Shown here: piece after piece, positions 50,155 to 59,125 of the stretch | Position numbering within the stretch: position 1 is the first letter of the stretch | Layout: every line of letters begins with the position of its first letter | Source of the DNA: Sphingomonas sp. UBA978 | GTDB taxonomy: Bacteria > Pseudomonadota > Alphaproteobacteria > Sphingomonadales > Sphingomonadaceae | Assembly (NCBI RefSeq): GCF_002292295.1 | Contig: NZ_DBBS01000019.1 | Location: 174,018 to 238,017 of the forward strand | Direction of reading: 5' to 3' | DNA length: 64,000 nucleotides | The notes under the pieces: model-generated | The model's input: the letters and a program-made list of their open reading frames with translations, nothing else | What the model was told of the DNA's origin: nothing | Databases searched by the model: none | Position numbers and translations under genes: made by a program

Positions 50155-50199
50155 ATACGCCTGCGTATGACATATAGTCGATTTTGAATGACACGACAA
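50155..50199 (-). promoter_or_regulatory. Promoter and operator of the PIN toxin-antitoxin pair
   Basis: On the minus strand, TTGTCG (plus 50194-50199) and TATATG (plus 50171-50176) are separated by exactly 17 bases and make a good -35/-10 pair. Immediately downstream is the perfect palindrome ATACGC-CT-GCGTAT (50155-50168), located between the -10 box and the ribosome site GGAGG. It is a likely binding site for the antitoxin or complex. Confidence 0.65.
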
Positions 50200-50315
50200 C
50201 GAGGCTCGCCCGCTATCGGCTTTTCCGGCCGGATATGACGCATCCCCGCTGCGTTAGCGCTCTCGCAAAACCGTCCGTTCTCGTCTAACCACCCCGCCCG
50301 AAGGAGAACAAGATC

Positions 50316-51230
50316 GTGGTGAGCGTCCCCCCGTTGGTAGCCGGCATCGAATTGGGCGGGACGAAGATCGTCTGTCTGCTGGCGCGCGGTCCCGACGCGA
50401 TCGAGGACCGGGTGCAGCTGCCGACCACCCGGCCCGAGGAAACGCTCGCGGGGATCGAGCGCGTGCTCGACGGCTGGGGCGCGTTCGATGCGCTCGGCAT
50501 CGCCAGCTTCGGCCCGATCTCGATCGACCATGAGTCCGCCGATTACGGCCACATCACCTCGACGCCCAAGCCGCACTGGGCCGGCACCGACGTCGCGAAA
50601 CGCCTCGCCGCACGCTACGACGTGCCGACCGGCTTCCACACCGACGTCGTCGGCGCCGCGCTTGCCGAGGCGCGCTGGGGCGCCGCCAGGGGGCTGCGCG
50701 ACATCGCCTATGCGACCGTCGGGACCGGCATCGGCGTCGGCCTGATCGCCGGCGGGCTCCCCGTCGACGGGCTGACCCACAGCGAATTCGGCCATATCCG
50801 CCCCGATCGCCTCGCCGGCGACGACTGGATGGGCGTCTGCCCGTTCCACGGCGGCTGTCTCGAGGGGCTCGCCGCCGGTCCCGCGATCGGCGCGCGCGCG
50901 GGCAAGAAGGGCGAGGATATCGCCGCCGACGATCCCGTCTGGGATCCGGTCGCACACGTCCTCGGCCAATTGTGCCATACTTTGGTGCTCACCGGCGTGC
51001 CGCGCCGCATCGTCATGGGCGGCGGCGTCATGGTCGGCAACGACCACCTCTTCCCCCGCGTCCGCGCCGCGATGGTCAAGAGCCTCGCAGGCTATATCGC
51101 GCTGCCCGAGATCACCGAGCCCGGTTTCGTCGTCCCGCCCGCGCTCGGCGGCAATGCGGGGCCGCTCGGTGCGATCGTGCTCGGCGCGCAAGCGCTCGAG
51201 GGGCAGCTGAAGACGTTTACGACCCTTTAA
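50316..51230 (+). CDS. ROK-family sugar kinase, probably fructokinase
   Basis: The 304-residue protein begins at GTG 50316, 9 bases after AAGGAG. It has the ROK phosphate-binding AGIELGGTKIVCLLARG, ASFGPISIDHES, TVGTGIGVGLIAGG and the zinc-type signature HIRPDRLAGDDWMGVCPFHG with GGCLEGLAAGPAI. The H-x(n)-C-x2-H-x2-C-type spacing (CPFHGGC) is that of bacterial fructokinases and glucokinases. It phosphorylates a hexose on entry to metabolism. It is followed after about 50 bases by the c-di-GMP response regulator gene, but a functional link is not evident. Confidence 0.88.
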   Translation: MVSVPPLVAGIELGGTKIVCLLARGPDAIEDRVQLPTTRPEETLAGIERVLDGWGAFDALGIASFGPISIDHESADYGHITSTPKPHWAGTDVAKRLAARYDVPTGFHTDVVGAALAEARWGAARGLRDIAYATVGTGIGVGLIAGGLPVDGLTHSEFGHIRPDRLAGDDWMGVCPFHGGCLEGLAAGPAIGARAGKKGEDIAADDPVWDPVAHVLGQLCHTLVLTGVPRRIVMGGGVMVGNDHLFPRVRAAMVKSLAGYIALPEITEPGFVVPPALGGNAGPLGAIVLGAQALEGQLKTFTTL

Positions 51231-51278
51231 CCGTGTCTGCTTACGCCCTCGTCAACCATAAGAGGGAAGTTTGCAGCC

Positions 51279-53189
51279 ATGATCGCCGTTGCACCGAAGC
51301 GCCTGCTGATCGTCGACGACGAACCGGCGATGCACGACAGCTACGCCCGCAGCTTCGCGGGCCAGCGCGGCGTGGCGGAGGATGCGCTCGGCGCGATGGC
51401 GGCGGAGCTGTTCGGCGACGACGCGCCGGATGCGGTCGATGACGGCGAACGCTTCGACCTGACGCACTGCCACCAGGGCCTCGACGCGGTCGCCGCGGTC
51501 GAGGCGGCGCTGGCCGCCGGCACCCCCTATGCGGTCGCCTTCATCGACGTGCGCATGCCGCCGGGGATCGACGGGCGCGAAACCGCGCGCCGCATCCGCG
51601 CGCTCGATGCCGAGATCAACCTCGTCATCGTCACCGGCTATTCGGACTTCTCGCCGTTGGAGATCAGCAAGGTCGCCGGCCCCGCCGACAAGATCTTCTA
51701 CATCGCCAAACCGTTCGAGGTCGCCGAGGTGGTGCAGACCGCCACCGCGCTCGCGCACCGCTGGCAGGTCGACCGCGAACTCGCCGCCGCCCGCGCGCAG
51801 CTCGCCGCCCAGATCGTCCAGCTCGAGGAACAGGGCGCCGAACTCGCCGCCAACGAGAGCCGAGCGATCCACATGGCGACGCACGATTCGCTCACCGACG
51901 CGCCCAACCGGCTCGCCTTCCTGCGCGCGCTCGGCGAACGCGCGCGGCGGCCCGGCCTGTTCGCCACCGCGATGTTCGATCTCGACCGGTTCAAGATCGT
52001 CAACGACACGCTCGGCCATCTGGCGGGCGATGCGCTGATCCGCGAGGTGTGCGGCATCCTGCAGGCGCAGGCGCCCGAGGGCGCGATCGTCGCGCGGCTC
52101 GGCGGCGACGAATTCGGCATCCTCTTCGACACCCCGGGGGAAGCGGCCGCGGCGATGGCCTGCGACCGCATCGTCGCCGCCTGCGCCGGCACGCATCAGG
52201 TGTTCGGCAATTCGGTGCAGAGCGGCGCCTCCGGCGGCGTCGTCGTCGTCGAGGGCGCGGACTGCGACCCGATCGACGCGCTGCGCCGCGCCGACCTCGC
52301 GCTCAACGACGCCAAGCGCGCCGGCCGCGGCGTCACCCGCGTCTTCGACGAGAGCATGGACGAGGGCATCCGCTTCCGCCGCCGCATCGAACAGGGGCTC
52401 GCGCAGGCGATCGACAAGGGCGAACTCAGCCTCGTCTACCAGCCGATCGTCAGCCGCAGCGAGCTGGAGGTGATCGGTTTCGAGGCGCTGGTGCGCTGGA
52501 ACACCGAGGAATATGGCCCGATCAGCCCGGCGACCTTCATCCCGATCGCCGAGGAATCGAACGTCATCCACGAACTCGGCGACTGGATCCTCGACGCCGC
52601 GCTGACCATGGTGCAGCGCTTCCCCGACCAATATGTCTCGGTCAATTTCTCGCCGCGCCAGTTCCGCCGCAGCAACTTCGTCGGCCATATCATGGAAAGC
52701 GTCCAGCGCGCCGGCGTGCTGCCCGGCCGCGTCCAGATCGAGATCACCGAAACCGCGATCTTCGACGACGCCGAACGCGCCGCCGAAACGCTCTACAAGT
52801 TGCGCCAGATGGGCTTCCGCATCGCGCTCGACGATTTCGGCACCGGCTATTCCAGCCTCTACAACATCCGCAAGTTCGCGCTCGACAGCCTCAAGATCGA
52901 CCGTAGCTTCATCGACGGCATGGGCCGCGAGCGCGAAAGCGCGGCGATCGTCCATTCGATCATCCACCTCGGCCGCGCGCTCGGGCTGGAGGTGATCGCG
53001 GAGGGGGTCGAGACCGCGGCGCAGGTGCAGGCGCTCCGCCTCGCCGGCGCCAGCCACCTGCAGGGCTATTATTTCTCGCGCCCGGTCGCGCCCGATCTCG
53101 CGGTCGCACTCGCGGCACAGCGCTTCCTGGGCGGCGACCTGACGCAGCCGCAGCCGCAGCCGCAGCCGGGCAACGGGACGCACGGCTGA
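51279..53189 (+). CDS. Response regulator with GGDEF and EAL domains
   Basis: The 636-residue protein has a receiver domain (Asp13, Asp14, phospho-acceptor Asp90 in AFIDVRMPPGIDG, Lys144 in IAKPF), with an unusual acidic insertion at about 35-65. A coiled coil follows (160-195, QLEEQGAELAANESRA). An intact GGDEF is at 275-279, and the EAL domain has E402-A-L and DDFGTGYSSL. It could make and degrade c-di-GMP under control of phosphorylation. The tail is an acidic-to-polar repeat QPQPQPQP made by CAGCCG repetition. Its stop overlaps the histidine kinase start (TGATG), so the kinase is the probable partner. Confidence 0.93.
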   Translation: MIAVAPKRLLIVDDEPAMHDSYARSFAGQRGVAEDALGAMAAELFGDDAPDAVDDGERFDLTHCHQGLDAVAAVEAALAAGTPYAVAFIDVRMPPGIDGRETARRIRALDAEINLVIVTGYSDFSPLEISKVAGPADKIFYIAKPFEVAEVVQTATALAHRWQVDRELAAARAQLAAQIVQLEEQGAELAANESRAIHMATHDSLTDAPNRLAFLRALGERARRPGLFATAMFDLDRFKIVNDTLGHLAGDALIREVCGILQAQAPEGAIVARLGGDEFGILFDTPGEAAAAMACDRIVAACAGTHQVFGNSVQSGASGGVVVVEGADCDPIDALRRADLALNDAKRAGRGVTRVFDESMDEGIRFRRRIEQGLAQAIDKGELSLVYQPIVSRSELEVIGFEALVRWNTEEYGPISPATFIPIAEESNVIHELGDWILDAALTMVQRFPDQYVSVNFSPRQFRRSNFVGHIMESVQRAGVLPGRVQIEITETAIFDDAERAAETLYKLRQMGFRIALDDFGTGYSSLYNIRKFALDSLKIDRSFIDGMGRERESAAIVHSIIHLGRALGLEVIAEGVETAAQVQALRLAGASHLQGYYFSRPVAPDLAVALAAQRFLGGDLTQPQPQPQPGNGTHG

Positions 53190-55057
53190 TGCGCCGCGCC
53201 CGGTCCCGGGCCTGGGTCCGCGGCCCCGCCTCGCTCGGGGCGAAGCTGGTGCTGATCCTCACCGTGGTCGGCGTCGCCGGCGCGCTCGGCATCACCCTGC
53301 TGCTCGCCGGCGTCATCACCCCCAGCTTCAGCGCGCTCGAAACCAAGGCGATCGACGGCCATGTCGAGCGCACCCGCGCCGCGCTCGGCGAATATGCCGC
53401 GAAGGTGGAGAATGCCGTCCGCGACTATGGCGACTGGACGCAGAGCTACGATTACATGGGCGCGCCCTCCACCGCGCAGTCGGCGGCGTTCGAGCGCGAC
53501 AGCTTCTCGCCGCTCGCCATGACCAACCTCGGCGTGCAGGGCATGGCCTATGTCCGCCCCGACGGCCGCATCCAGATCGCCCGCTGGCTCGACGCGGCGA
53601 CCGGCCGCGAACGCGCCGACCTGCGCGCCGCAATGGTCCGCCTCGCCACCCGCACCGACCTCGCCCGCATCGTCGGCGCCGGCAATTCCGGCCATGTCTA
53701 CGCCCGGCTCGGATCGACCGTCGCCGCGGTCGGCGTCGCGCAGGTCCGCCGCTCCGACGGCACCGGCAGCCCGCGCGGCTATGTGCTGATGGCGCGCCAG
53801 ATCACCTCGCGCCAGATCTCCGAGCTGCTCCAGCTCGACGCGCGCATCGACCTCGCGGCGACCGGCGACCACGCGCGTGTCGTGCCGGGCCGCAACACGA
53901 TGGGAATCGCCGTGCCGATCCCCGGCGCCGACGGCCATGCGGTCGCCGCCGCGCGCTTCCACATCGTCCGCGACGTCTCGCTGCTAGGCCGCCGCATGCT
54001 GCTGCTCGCCGTCGCCGGCTCGACATTGCTGCTGCTGATCGTCCTCGTCGTCCTGCGCCGCGTCATCGCCCGGCTGGTGCTCGGCCCGTTGCAGCGCGTC
54101 GAGCGCCACATGCAGCGCGTCCGCGCTTCCGGCGCGATGGCGCTGTTCGACGACGACGGCCGCCGCGACGAATTCGGCTCGCTCGGCCGCAGCCTCAACG
54201 CGATGCTCTCGCAGCTCAAGGATCTGCGCGAACAGATCGAGGCGCAGAGCTTCGCGCTCGGCCGCAGCGAGAGCGCGGTCGCGGTGATGCACAACGTCCG
54301 CAACGCGCTCAACCCGATCAGCACCATCCTCAGCCAGGGCATCGCCCAGGCGCCGCCGATCGACCGCGCCACCGTCGAGCGCGCGCTCGCCGAGCTCGGC
54401 CGCGACGACCTCGCCCCCGGCCGCCGCGCCAAGCTCGCCGCCTTCGTCGCCGCCGCGCTCGCCGCCGAGGTGCAGGGCCGCGAGACGATGCGCGGCGAAC
54501 TCCAGGTCGGCCGCGAGGCGATGGCGCACGTGCTCGAGATCATCGGCCAGCAGCAGCAGCAGGCGCACGAACGCCCGACGCTCGAGGTCTGCGATCTCAG
54601 CGCGATCGTCGCGCGCAACGCCGCGATCGCGCGCTATTCCGACGCCGCGTCGATCGCCTTCAGCTTCCCCGCGGGCGCGCACCACGCGCTCGCCAACCGC
54701 GTCATCCTCAGCCAGGTGATCGGCAACCTGCTCGGCAACGCCGCCGAGGCGATCGCCGCCAGCGGTCGCGACAGCGGCTCGATCGGCGTCACCATCCACG
54801 AAAACGGCGCCAGCGTCGTCGTCCACATCCGCGACGACGGCGAGGGCTTCGACGCGGCGACCGGCGCTACCCTGTTCCAGCGCGGCTTCTCGACCCGCGC
54901 GCACAAATCGGGCGGCCTCGGCCTGCACTGGTGCGCCAATGCGATGAACGCGATGGACGGCAGCCTGCGGCTCGAGAGCGAGGGCCGGGGCAGGGGCGCG
55001 GTCGCCGTCCTCACCCTCAGGGGCGCGCAGCCCGACACGATCGCGCAGGCCGCCTGA
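53189..55057 (+). CDS. CHASE4-like sensor histidine kinase coupled to the c-di-GMP regulator
   Basis: The 622-residue kinase has helices at about 20-42 and 268-290 around a periplasmic domain (43-267) with VENAVRDYGDWTQSYDYMGA, the CHASE4 pattern. A HAMP linker follows. The H-box is AVMHNVRNALNPISTILS with His368, which lacks the usual H-E-x-R/K-T-P and resembles kinases of the H-N-x-x-N-x-L-N type. The ATPase domain has NLLGNAAEAIAAS, DDGEGFDAAT and SGGLGLHWCANAMNAMDG. A Gln stretch (IIGQQQQQAHE) lies between. It overlaps the response regulator gene by 1 base. Confidence 0.9.
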   Translation: MRRARSRAWVRGPASLGAKLVLILTVVGVAGALGITLLLAGVITPSFSALETKAIDGHVERTRAALGEYAAKVENAVRDYGDWTQSYDYMGAPSTAQSAAFERDSFSPLAMTNLGVQGMAYVRPDGRIQIARWLDAATGRERADLRAAMVRLATRTDLARIVGAGNSGHVYARLGSTVAAVGVAQVRRSDGTGSPRGYVLMARQITSRQISELLQLDARIDLAATGDHARVVPGRNTMGIAVPIPGADGHAVAAARFHIVRDVSLLGRRMLLLAVAGSTLLLLIVLVVLRRVIARLVLGPLQRVERHMQRVRASGAMALFDDDGRRDEFGSLGRSLNAMLSQLKDLREQIEAQSFALGRSESAVAVMHNVRNALNPISTILSQGIAQAPPIDRATVERALAELGRDDLAPGRRAKLAAFVAAALAAEVQGRETMRGELQVGREAMAHVLEIIGQQQQQAHERPTLEVCDLSAIVARNAAIARYSDAASIAFSFPAGAHHALANRVILSQVIGNLLGNAAEAIAASGRDSGSIGVTIHENGASVVVHIRDDGEGFDAATGATLFQRGFSTRAHKSGGLGLHWCANAMNAMDGSLRLESEGRGRGAVAVLTLRGAQPDTIAQAA

Positions 55058-55344
55058 CGCCGCCGATCGCCGGTCGCCATGCGACGGCGCGCGGTTCGAG
55101 GTCGCAACGGGCGCCCCCATCGCCCCATCGCCCCGTCACCCCGCACGGATTCCGGCGTCCACGGGCCCGCATACCGAAGGTCCACCGCGCTCGCGCAACG
55201 GTGCCGCCGGAGGGGGCGGCGGCATGACCGAACGGCGGCCGAGGGTCGTCGGCCCCGCGGCAACGGCCGTTCGCCAAGCCCGCTCCGATCCGGTGCTTTC
55301 CCTGACCGCGCCCTCTTCCAATGTTGGATCGGCCGGCGCACGCC

Positions 55345-56268
55345 ATGCGAATCATGCCGAGACCCTTCACCCGCGCACAGGCGCTCCAGAACGCGGCCTT
55401 CCTCGCCATCCTCCGTCGCACCGGCAACGTCCGCGCCGCGGCCCGCGAGATGGGCGCGCATCGCGCGCTGTTCACCCGCCGCCGTGCGAGTCACCCCGCC
55501 TTCGCGGCCGAATGGGATGCCGCGCTCGCCATCGCCCATGCCCGCCTGCAGCGCGCGCCCGCCCCGGCCGCCGCCGCCGAATCCGTCCCCGAACCCAAGG
55601 CGATCCGCACCCGCAACGGCCGGCTCCAGCTGCGCGCCCACCGCAAGGGCCAGCTCACCCGCGCCGCCGAACAGGCGTTCCTCGCCGCTCTGTCCGCCAC
55701 CGCCAACGTCCGCCTGTCCGCCGCCGCCGCGGGGTTCAGCCACGCCACCTTCTACGCCCGGGCAAAGGCGCATCCCGGCTTCGCCCGCGAGATGCGGCTC
55801 GCGCTGCAATGCGGCTATGACCGGGTCGAGGGCGCCCTGCTCGACAGCTTCGACGTCGCCGCCGCGCGCGACGACGGCTGGCGCCACAACGATTTGCCGC
55901 CGGTCGCGCAGGTTACCGGCGACCACGTCATCCAGCTGCTCGCCCTCAACCACAAGGCCGTCCGCCTGTGGGCGACGCGTCCCGACTACAGGCGCCGCCG
56001 CGGCGAGACCGGCGACCAGCAATCCGCCCGCATGGCGCTGCAATGGCAGGCCGAACGCGCCCGCGATGCCGAGGACGACGCGATCGCCCGCACCGCGCTC
56101 GCCGAACCCGCCCGCCGCGACCCCCACGAACACCCGCCCGCGATCCTCCCCGCGCTCGACCAGGTCACGGGCTGGAGCAAGGCCGACCCGGCCCGGACGC
56201 CCCGCCGCCCCGGGCGCGGCATCGCCGGCGGCTGGCGGATCGGGGACTGGAAGGGCGGGGGCGGGTGA
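55345..56268 (+). CDS. Protein with two tandem HTH-like repeats (terminase-small-subunit-like)
   Basis: The protein, about 307 residues, carries two homologous units. Unit 1 (about residues 14-62) has AFLAILRRTGNVRAAAREMG and RRRASHPAFAAEWDAALAIA. Unit 2 (about 104-155) has AFLAALSATANVRLSAAAAG, ATFYARAKAHPGFAREMRLA and GYDRVEGALLDS. Such 'F-L-x-x-L-x-x-T-G-N-V-x-x-A-A-x-x-x-G' helix-turn-helix units occur in phage terminase small subunits and related proteins. The C-terminal third is Pro/Arg-rich. Function is unknown. No phage genes surround it. ATG 55321 is an alternative start. Confidence 0.65.
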   Translation: MRIMPRPFTRAQALQNAAFLAILRRTGNVRAAAREMGAHRALFTRRRASHPAFAAEWDAALAIAHARLQRAPAPAAAAESVPEPKAIRTRNGRLQLRAHRKGQLTRAAEQAFLAALSATANVRLSAAAAGFSHATFYARAKAHPGFAREMRLALQCGYDRVEGALLDSFDVAAARDDGWRHNDLPPVAQVTGDHVIQLLALNHKAVRLWATRPDYRRRRGETGDQQSARMALQWQAERARDAEDDAIARTALAEPARRDPHEHPPAILPALDQVTGWSKADPARTPRRPGRGIAGGWRIGDWKGGGG

Positions 56269-56372
56269 GCCAGTCACTCGACACGGGTACGGAGATAGTG
56301 CCGGTCAAACAATTCGCGGTCGAAGTGTCTAGAGCTCTTGAGCGGATGTGGGAGGCTTTTCCATCACAGTAG
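56265..56372 (+). CDS. 35-residue remnant or small protein at the edge of the A/T-rich region
   Basis: A GTG at 56265 overlaps the HTH-protein stop (GTGA) and opens a frame for VSQSLDTGTEIVPVKQFAVE and VSRALERMWEAFPSQ, ending TAG at 56370-56372. The G+C-rich character changes to A/T-rich from about 56320. The short protein could be a gene remnant truncated by acquisition of the downstream region. It is not recognised. Confidence 0.3.
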   Translation: MSQSLDTGTEIVPVKQFAVEVSRALERMWEAFPSQ

Positions 56373-56396
56373 AGCAGACTTTGACGAATATCTCCC

Positions 56397-57987
56397 TCAA
56401 TGCGATGTTCCCCAAATCCCGGCTAGCGAGTTTGCAAAATTTGCAATTAATATCGACCGATCCCGCATGAATTCATCGTAGCTCAGTGTTGCAAAATTTA
56501 CGGGTACTAAGTTTGTTTGCAGAATTTCATCTATTTTGCCATCCGTCATCATCGACACGTAGGCACTAGGTTCTTTGTCTTTAATTCGGTTGTTGTCACT
56601 TTTCGATAGGAAGCAAATATTTGCGATGGCGTTGATGCGATCATTCTCGAGTCCCTCTCGTTTGAGATGTGCTCTCGGAAATATATGATGAAATTCATTT
56701 TTATTTGCTTTTTGGAGTACTGAAGAGAGGTCGATCTTTGCGCCTGATAGCAAGCTAACTGGATTTTTCTGCGAAAGAATATTGATCAGAATTTTTGAGT
56801 TTACGTTGCCGATTGCAAAGCGATTCTCTTCGAAAAAGCTCGGTTCAATTGGTCGGACAGAGCGAAGGATGTCGGGATCCTGCCCGGCTTTAATTAACGT
56901 CATTAACGCTATATCCGCTGCATGAGCGCGGCCCACGCCTGACGAGTAACGTCGAGATAGGCACGAGCGCCAGTACCAGCGAATTATTGCCTGCCGTTGC
57001 GCGTCGGTAGGATGTACGCCGCTAAGTGACGATGTTGCGAAGAATGCAGAGAGGGGCACGAGCATTGCCGGATACGGCATAAGTGCCAAGCTCTCAATGG
57101 ACAGTTGCTTTTTTTAGAAAGTCGATCGCGCCAAGAATACCGCGCTTTATCTCGTCGAAGCGTGCCCGTACCGTCGGTCCATGAAGGCTGACAACGTCCT
57201 TAAGCTGGGCGTCGCCTTTCACTACGGCTGCAAAACATTTCATCATTAAGTTGGGGTCTGATGAAAGGTCGTAAAATCCGAATGGTTCGAGGTCGCTTGC
57301 CAATTCGGAAATTGACTCATTCAAGTCGAATTCACTACTCCAAGTCCAAGCCGATAGTAGTTGAAAAGCATCAAGACGAATACCCGCTCTATTGACACGC
57401 TCAAAAATTATTGCAATTTCATCTTTGTTATCGAACTCAATTACATCTAGATTAAGTTGAAATTCCTGAAATCTTCGTTGTAATTCTACCACTTTGTCTT
57501 TATTGTCCTCAGACAGTTCGCTTGCGATTTTAAAGAATCGAGCCGTGTCAAAAATAGCTCTAAGCGGGAAATATCTATTAGGATCCGCTCCCGTCTCAAA
57601 GATCGAGACAAATTGATCCTCTAAAGCACCGTCTGGTGCCTGTAGATCAAAGAAAATATCAAAAGCTTCAGTCGAGCTATTTGCTTGTAGAGTTGTTTGA
57701 AAAACGCTAAAAATGGCGGTCAGTCTCTGTTGACCATCAAGCACGTAATCTACCGGATACTCTTTTTCGGCTTTTGGCAGTGCAAATGGCCCAAGGTCCC
57801 GTTCTTTCTCAAGTGTGTCACGTGTGCGCCAAAGAAGAATGTTTCCTATGGGGTAGTTGCGATAAATGCTATCCATCAAGAAAGATATATTGTCTGTCGT
57901 CCAGACAAAGCCGCGCTGAAATGCAGGTATGCGTATCGATCCGCTCAAGATGCGTTCGATTGCCGTGCGTATCGCTACTGTCGCCAT
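56397..57987 (-). pseudogene. DUF262/HNH (GmrSD-like) restriction protein split by a frameshift at an A7 tract
   Basis: Two adjacent frames make one protein of about 529 residues. The first (57987-57094) has IPAFQRGFVWTTDNISFLMD, VDYVLDGQQRLTAIFSVFQT and DEIAIIFERVNRAGIRLDAF: the DUF262 nucleotide-hydrolysing domain. The second (from about 57110 to 56397) has EFHHIFPRAHLKREGLENDR, an HNH-like active site, and NICFLSKSDNNRIKDKEPSA. A run of seven A (T7 at plus 57109-57115) shifts the frame; six A would restore KKQLSIESLALMPYPAMLVP. GmrSD-type proteins cut modified phage DNA. The A/T-rich sequence is unlike its neighbours. Phase variation, slippage or a base-calling error could each explain the break. 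Confidence 0.75.
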
Positions 57988-58098
57988 TGTGTCCCCTGTC
58001 GCTGACCCAGAACCTGTATCGGTGTAACGCTGGTTGCAAATAAGTTGGCCGAAAGGGCGTTAAATATTGTTTTAGCACACCACCGGCTTGTAAACGAC

Positions 58099-58128
58099 AA
58101 AGGCCGGGGCGTTGCTGCCCCGGCCTTT
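58099..58128 (-). terminator. Terminator of the trnW-secE-nusG transcript
   Basis: AAAGGCCGGGGC (58099-58110) and GCCCCGGCCTTT (58117-58128) form a perfect 12-bp stem with loop GTTGCT. On the minus strand it lies 64 bases after the nusG stop and ends in TTTGTCGTTT, a typical intrinsic terminator. Confidence 0.85.
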
Positions 58129-58192
58129 GCCATCTTTGCTTTTGCTTCCAGTCGGTGCGCGCGCCGCGACCCGGCCGCCAGCCGCGTGCGCC

Positions 58193-58729
58193 TTACTTCG
58201 AGCGTTCGACCTGTTCGAAGTCGAGCTCGACCGGGGTCGCGCGGCCGAAGATCGACACCGACACCTTGACCTTCGACTTGTCGAAATCGAGTTCCTCGAC
58301 GATGCCGTTGAAGCTCGCGAACGGGCCTTCCAGCACCTTGACCGCGTCGCCGATCTCGTAATCGACCTTGACCTTGGTCTTGGGGGCGGCGGCGGCCTCT
58401 TCCTTGCTGTTGAGCATGCGCGCGGCCTCGGCCTCGCTGATCGCCTGCGGCTTGCCCATGCTGCCGAGGAAGCCGGTGACCTTGGGCGTGTTCTTGACGA
58501 GGTGGTAGACGTCGTCGTTCATGTTGAGCTTGGCGAGGACGTAGCCGGGCATGAACTTGCGCTCGACCGCGATCTTCTTGCCGCGGCGGGCCTCGGTCAC
58601 CGTCTCGGTCGGGACCTCGATCTGCTCGACCAGCTGTTCGAGGCCGAGCCGCGTCGCCTCCGCCATGATCGCGTCGCGGACCTTGCCCTCGAAGCCCGAA
58701 TAGGCGTGAATGATGTACCAGCGCGCCAT
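58193..58729 (-). CDS. nusG: Transcription antitermination factor NusG
   Basis: NusG binds RNA polymerase and links it to ribosomes or Rho. The 178-residue protein starts MARWYIIHAYSGFEGKVRDA and shows the NGN domain (ARRGKKIAVERKFMPGYVLA, VYHLVKNTPKVTGFLG) and the C-terminal KOW domain (DYEIGDAVKVLEGPFASFNG, KSKVKVSVSIFGRATPVELD). Length and motifs are standard. The start at 58729 was chosen because the family begins at M-A-x-x-WYI. It lies 11 bases after secE and is followed by a strong terminator. Confidence 0.97.
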   Translation of the reverse strand: MARWYIIHAYSGFEGKVRDAIMAEATRLGLEQLVEQIEVPTETVTEARRGKKIAVERKFMPGYVLAKLNMNDDVYHLVKNTPKVTGFLGSMGKPQAISEAEAARMLNSKEEAAAAPKTKVKVDYEIGDAVKVLEGPFASFNGIVEELDFDKSKVKVSVSIFGRATPVELDFEQVERSK

Positions 58730-58740
58730 TGGATCTACCC

Positions 58741-58938
58741 TTACTTCGCGAGCTTGAGCAGCGCCTGGACGACCGCGTTGAAGAACGTGTCGACGCCCAG
58801 GAAGAACAGCGCGAGGATGGTGGTCATGATGACCACCATGACGCCCGTCATGATCGTCTCGCGCCGGGTCGGCCAGACGACCTTCTTGGTCTCGGCCTGA
58901 ACCTGGCGGATGAATTCGATGGGGGTCGTCTTCGCCAC
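58741..58938 (-). CDS. secE: Preprotein translocase subunit SecE
   Basis: The 65-residue protein reads MAKTTPIEFIRQVQAETKKV and continues VWPTRRETIMTGVMVVIMTT with one membrane helix to the C-terminus. FIRQVQAETKKVxWPTRxET is the SecE hallmark. SecE clamps SecY in the translocon. It is the first protein gene of secE-nusG, which is preceded by tRNA-Trp about 400 bases upstream on the same strand. Confidence 0.96.
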   Translation of the reverse strand: MAKTTPIEFIRQVQAETKKVVWPTRRETIMTGVMVVIMTTILALFFLGVDTFFNAVVQALLKLAK

Positions 58939-59125
58939 TGTTTTGTCTCAAAACCCGCTGGAATCACGAAAACCGGATCGCGAGGCATAAGACCGCTGCC
59001 GCTTCCCCTGGGGTGGGGAACCGGCGTGGCCCGTCCTCGCTGTCGGATGGCCTGCGCAGATAGCCGTACGGGGCGGCGAACGCAAGGCCGCTGCGCGGGG
59101 AGTGTCGGCGGGGGGTGTCGGCGGC

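Noticed and set aside
55345..56268. Prophage remnant because of terminase-like HTH repeats
   Set aside because: No capsid, portal, integrase or lysis gene is nearby, and the composition is that of the host.
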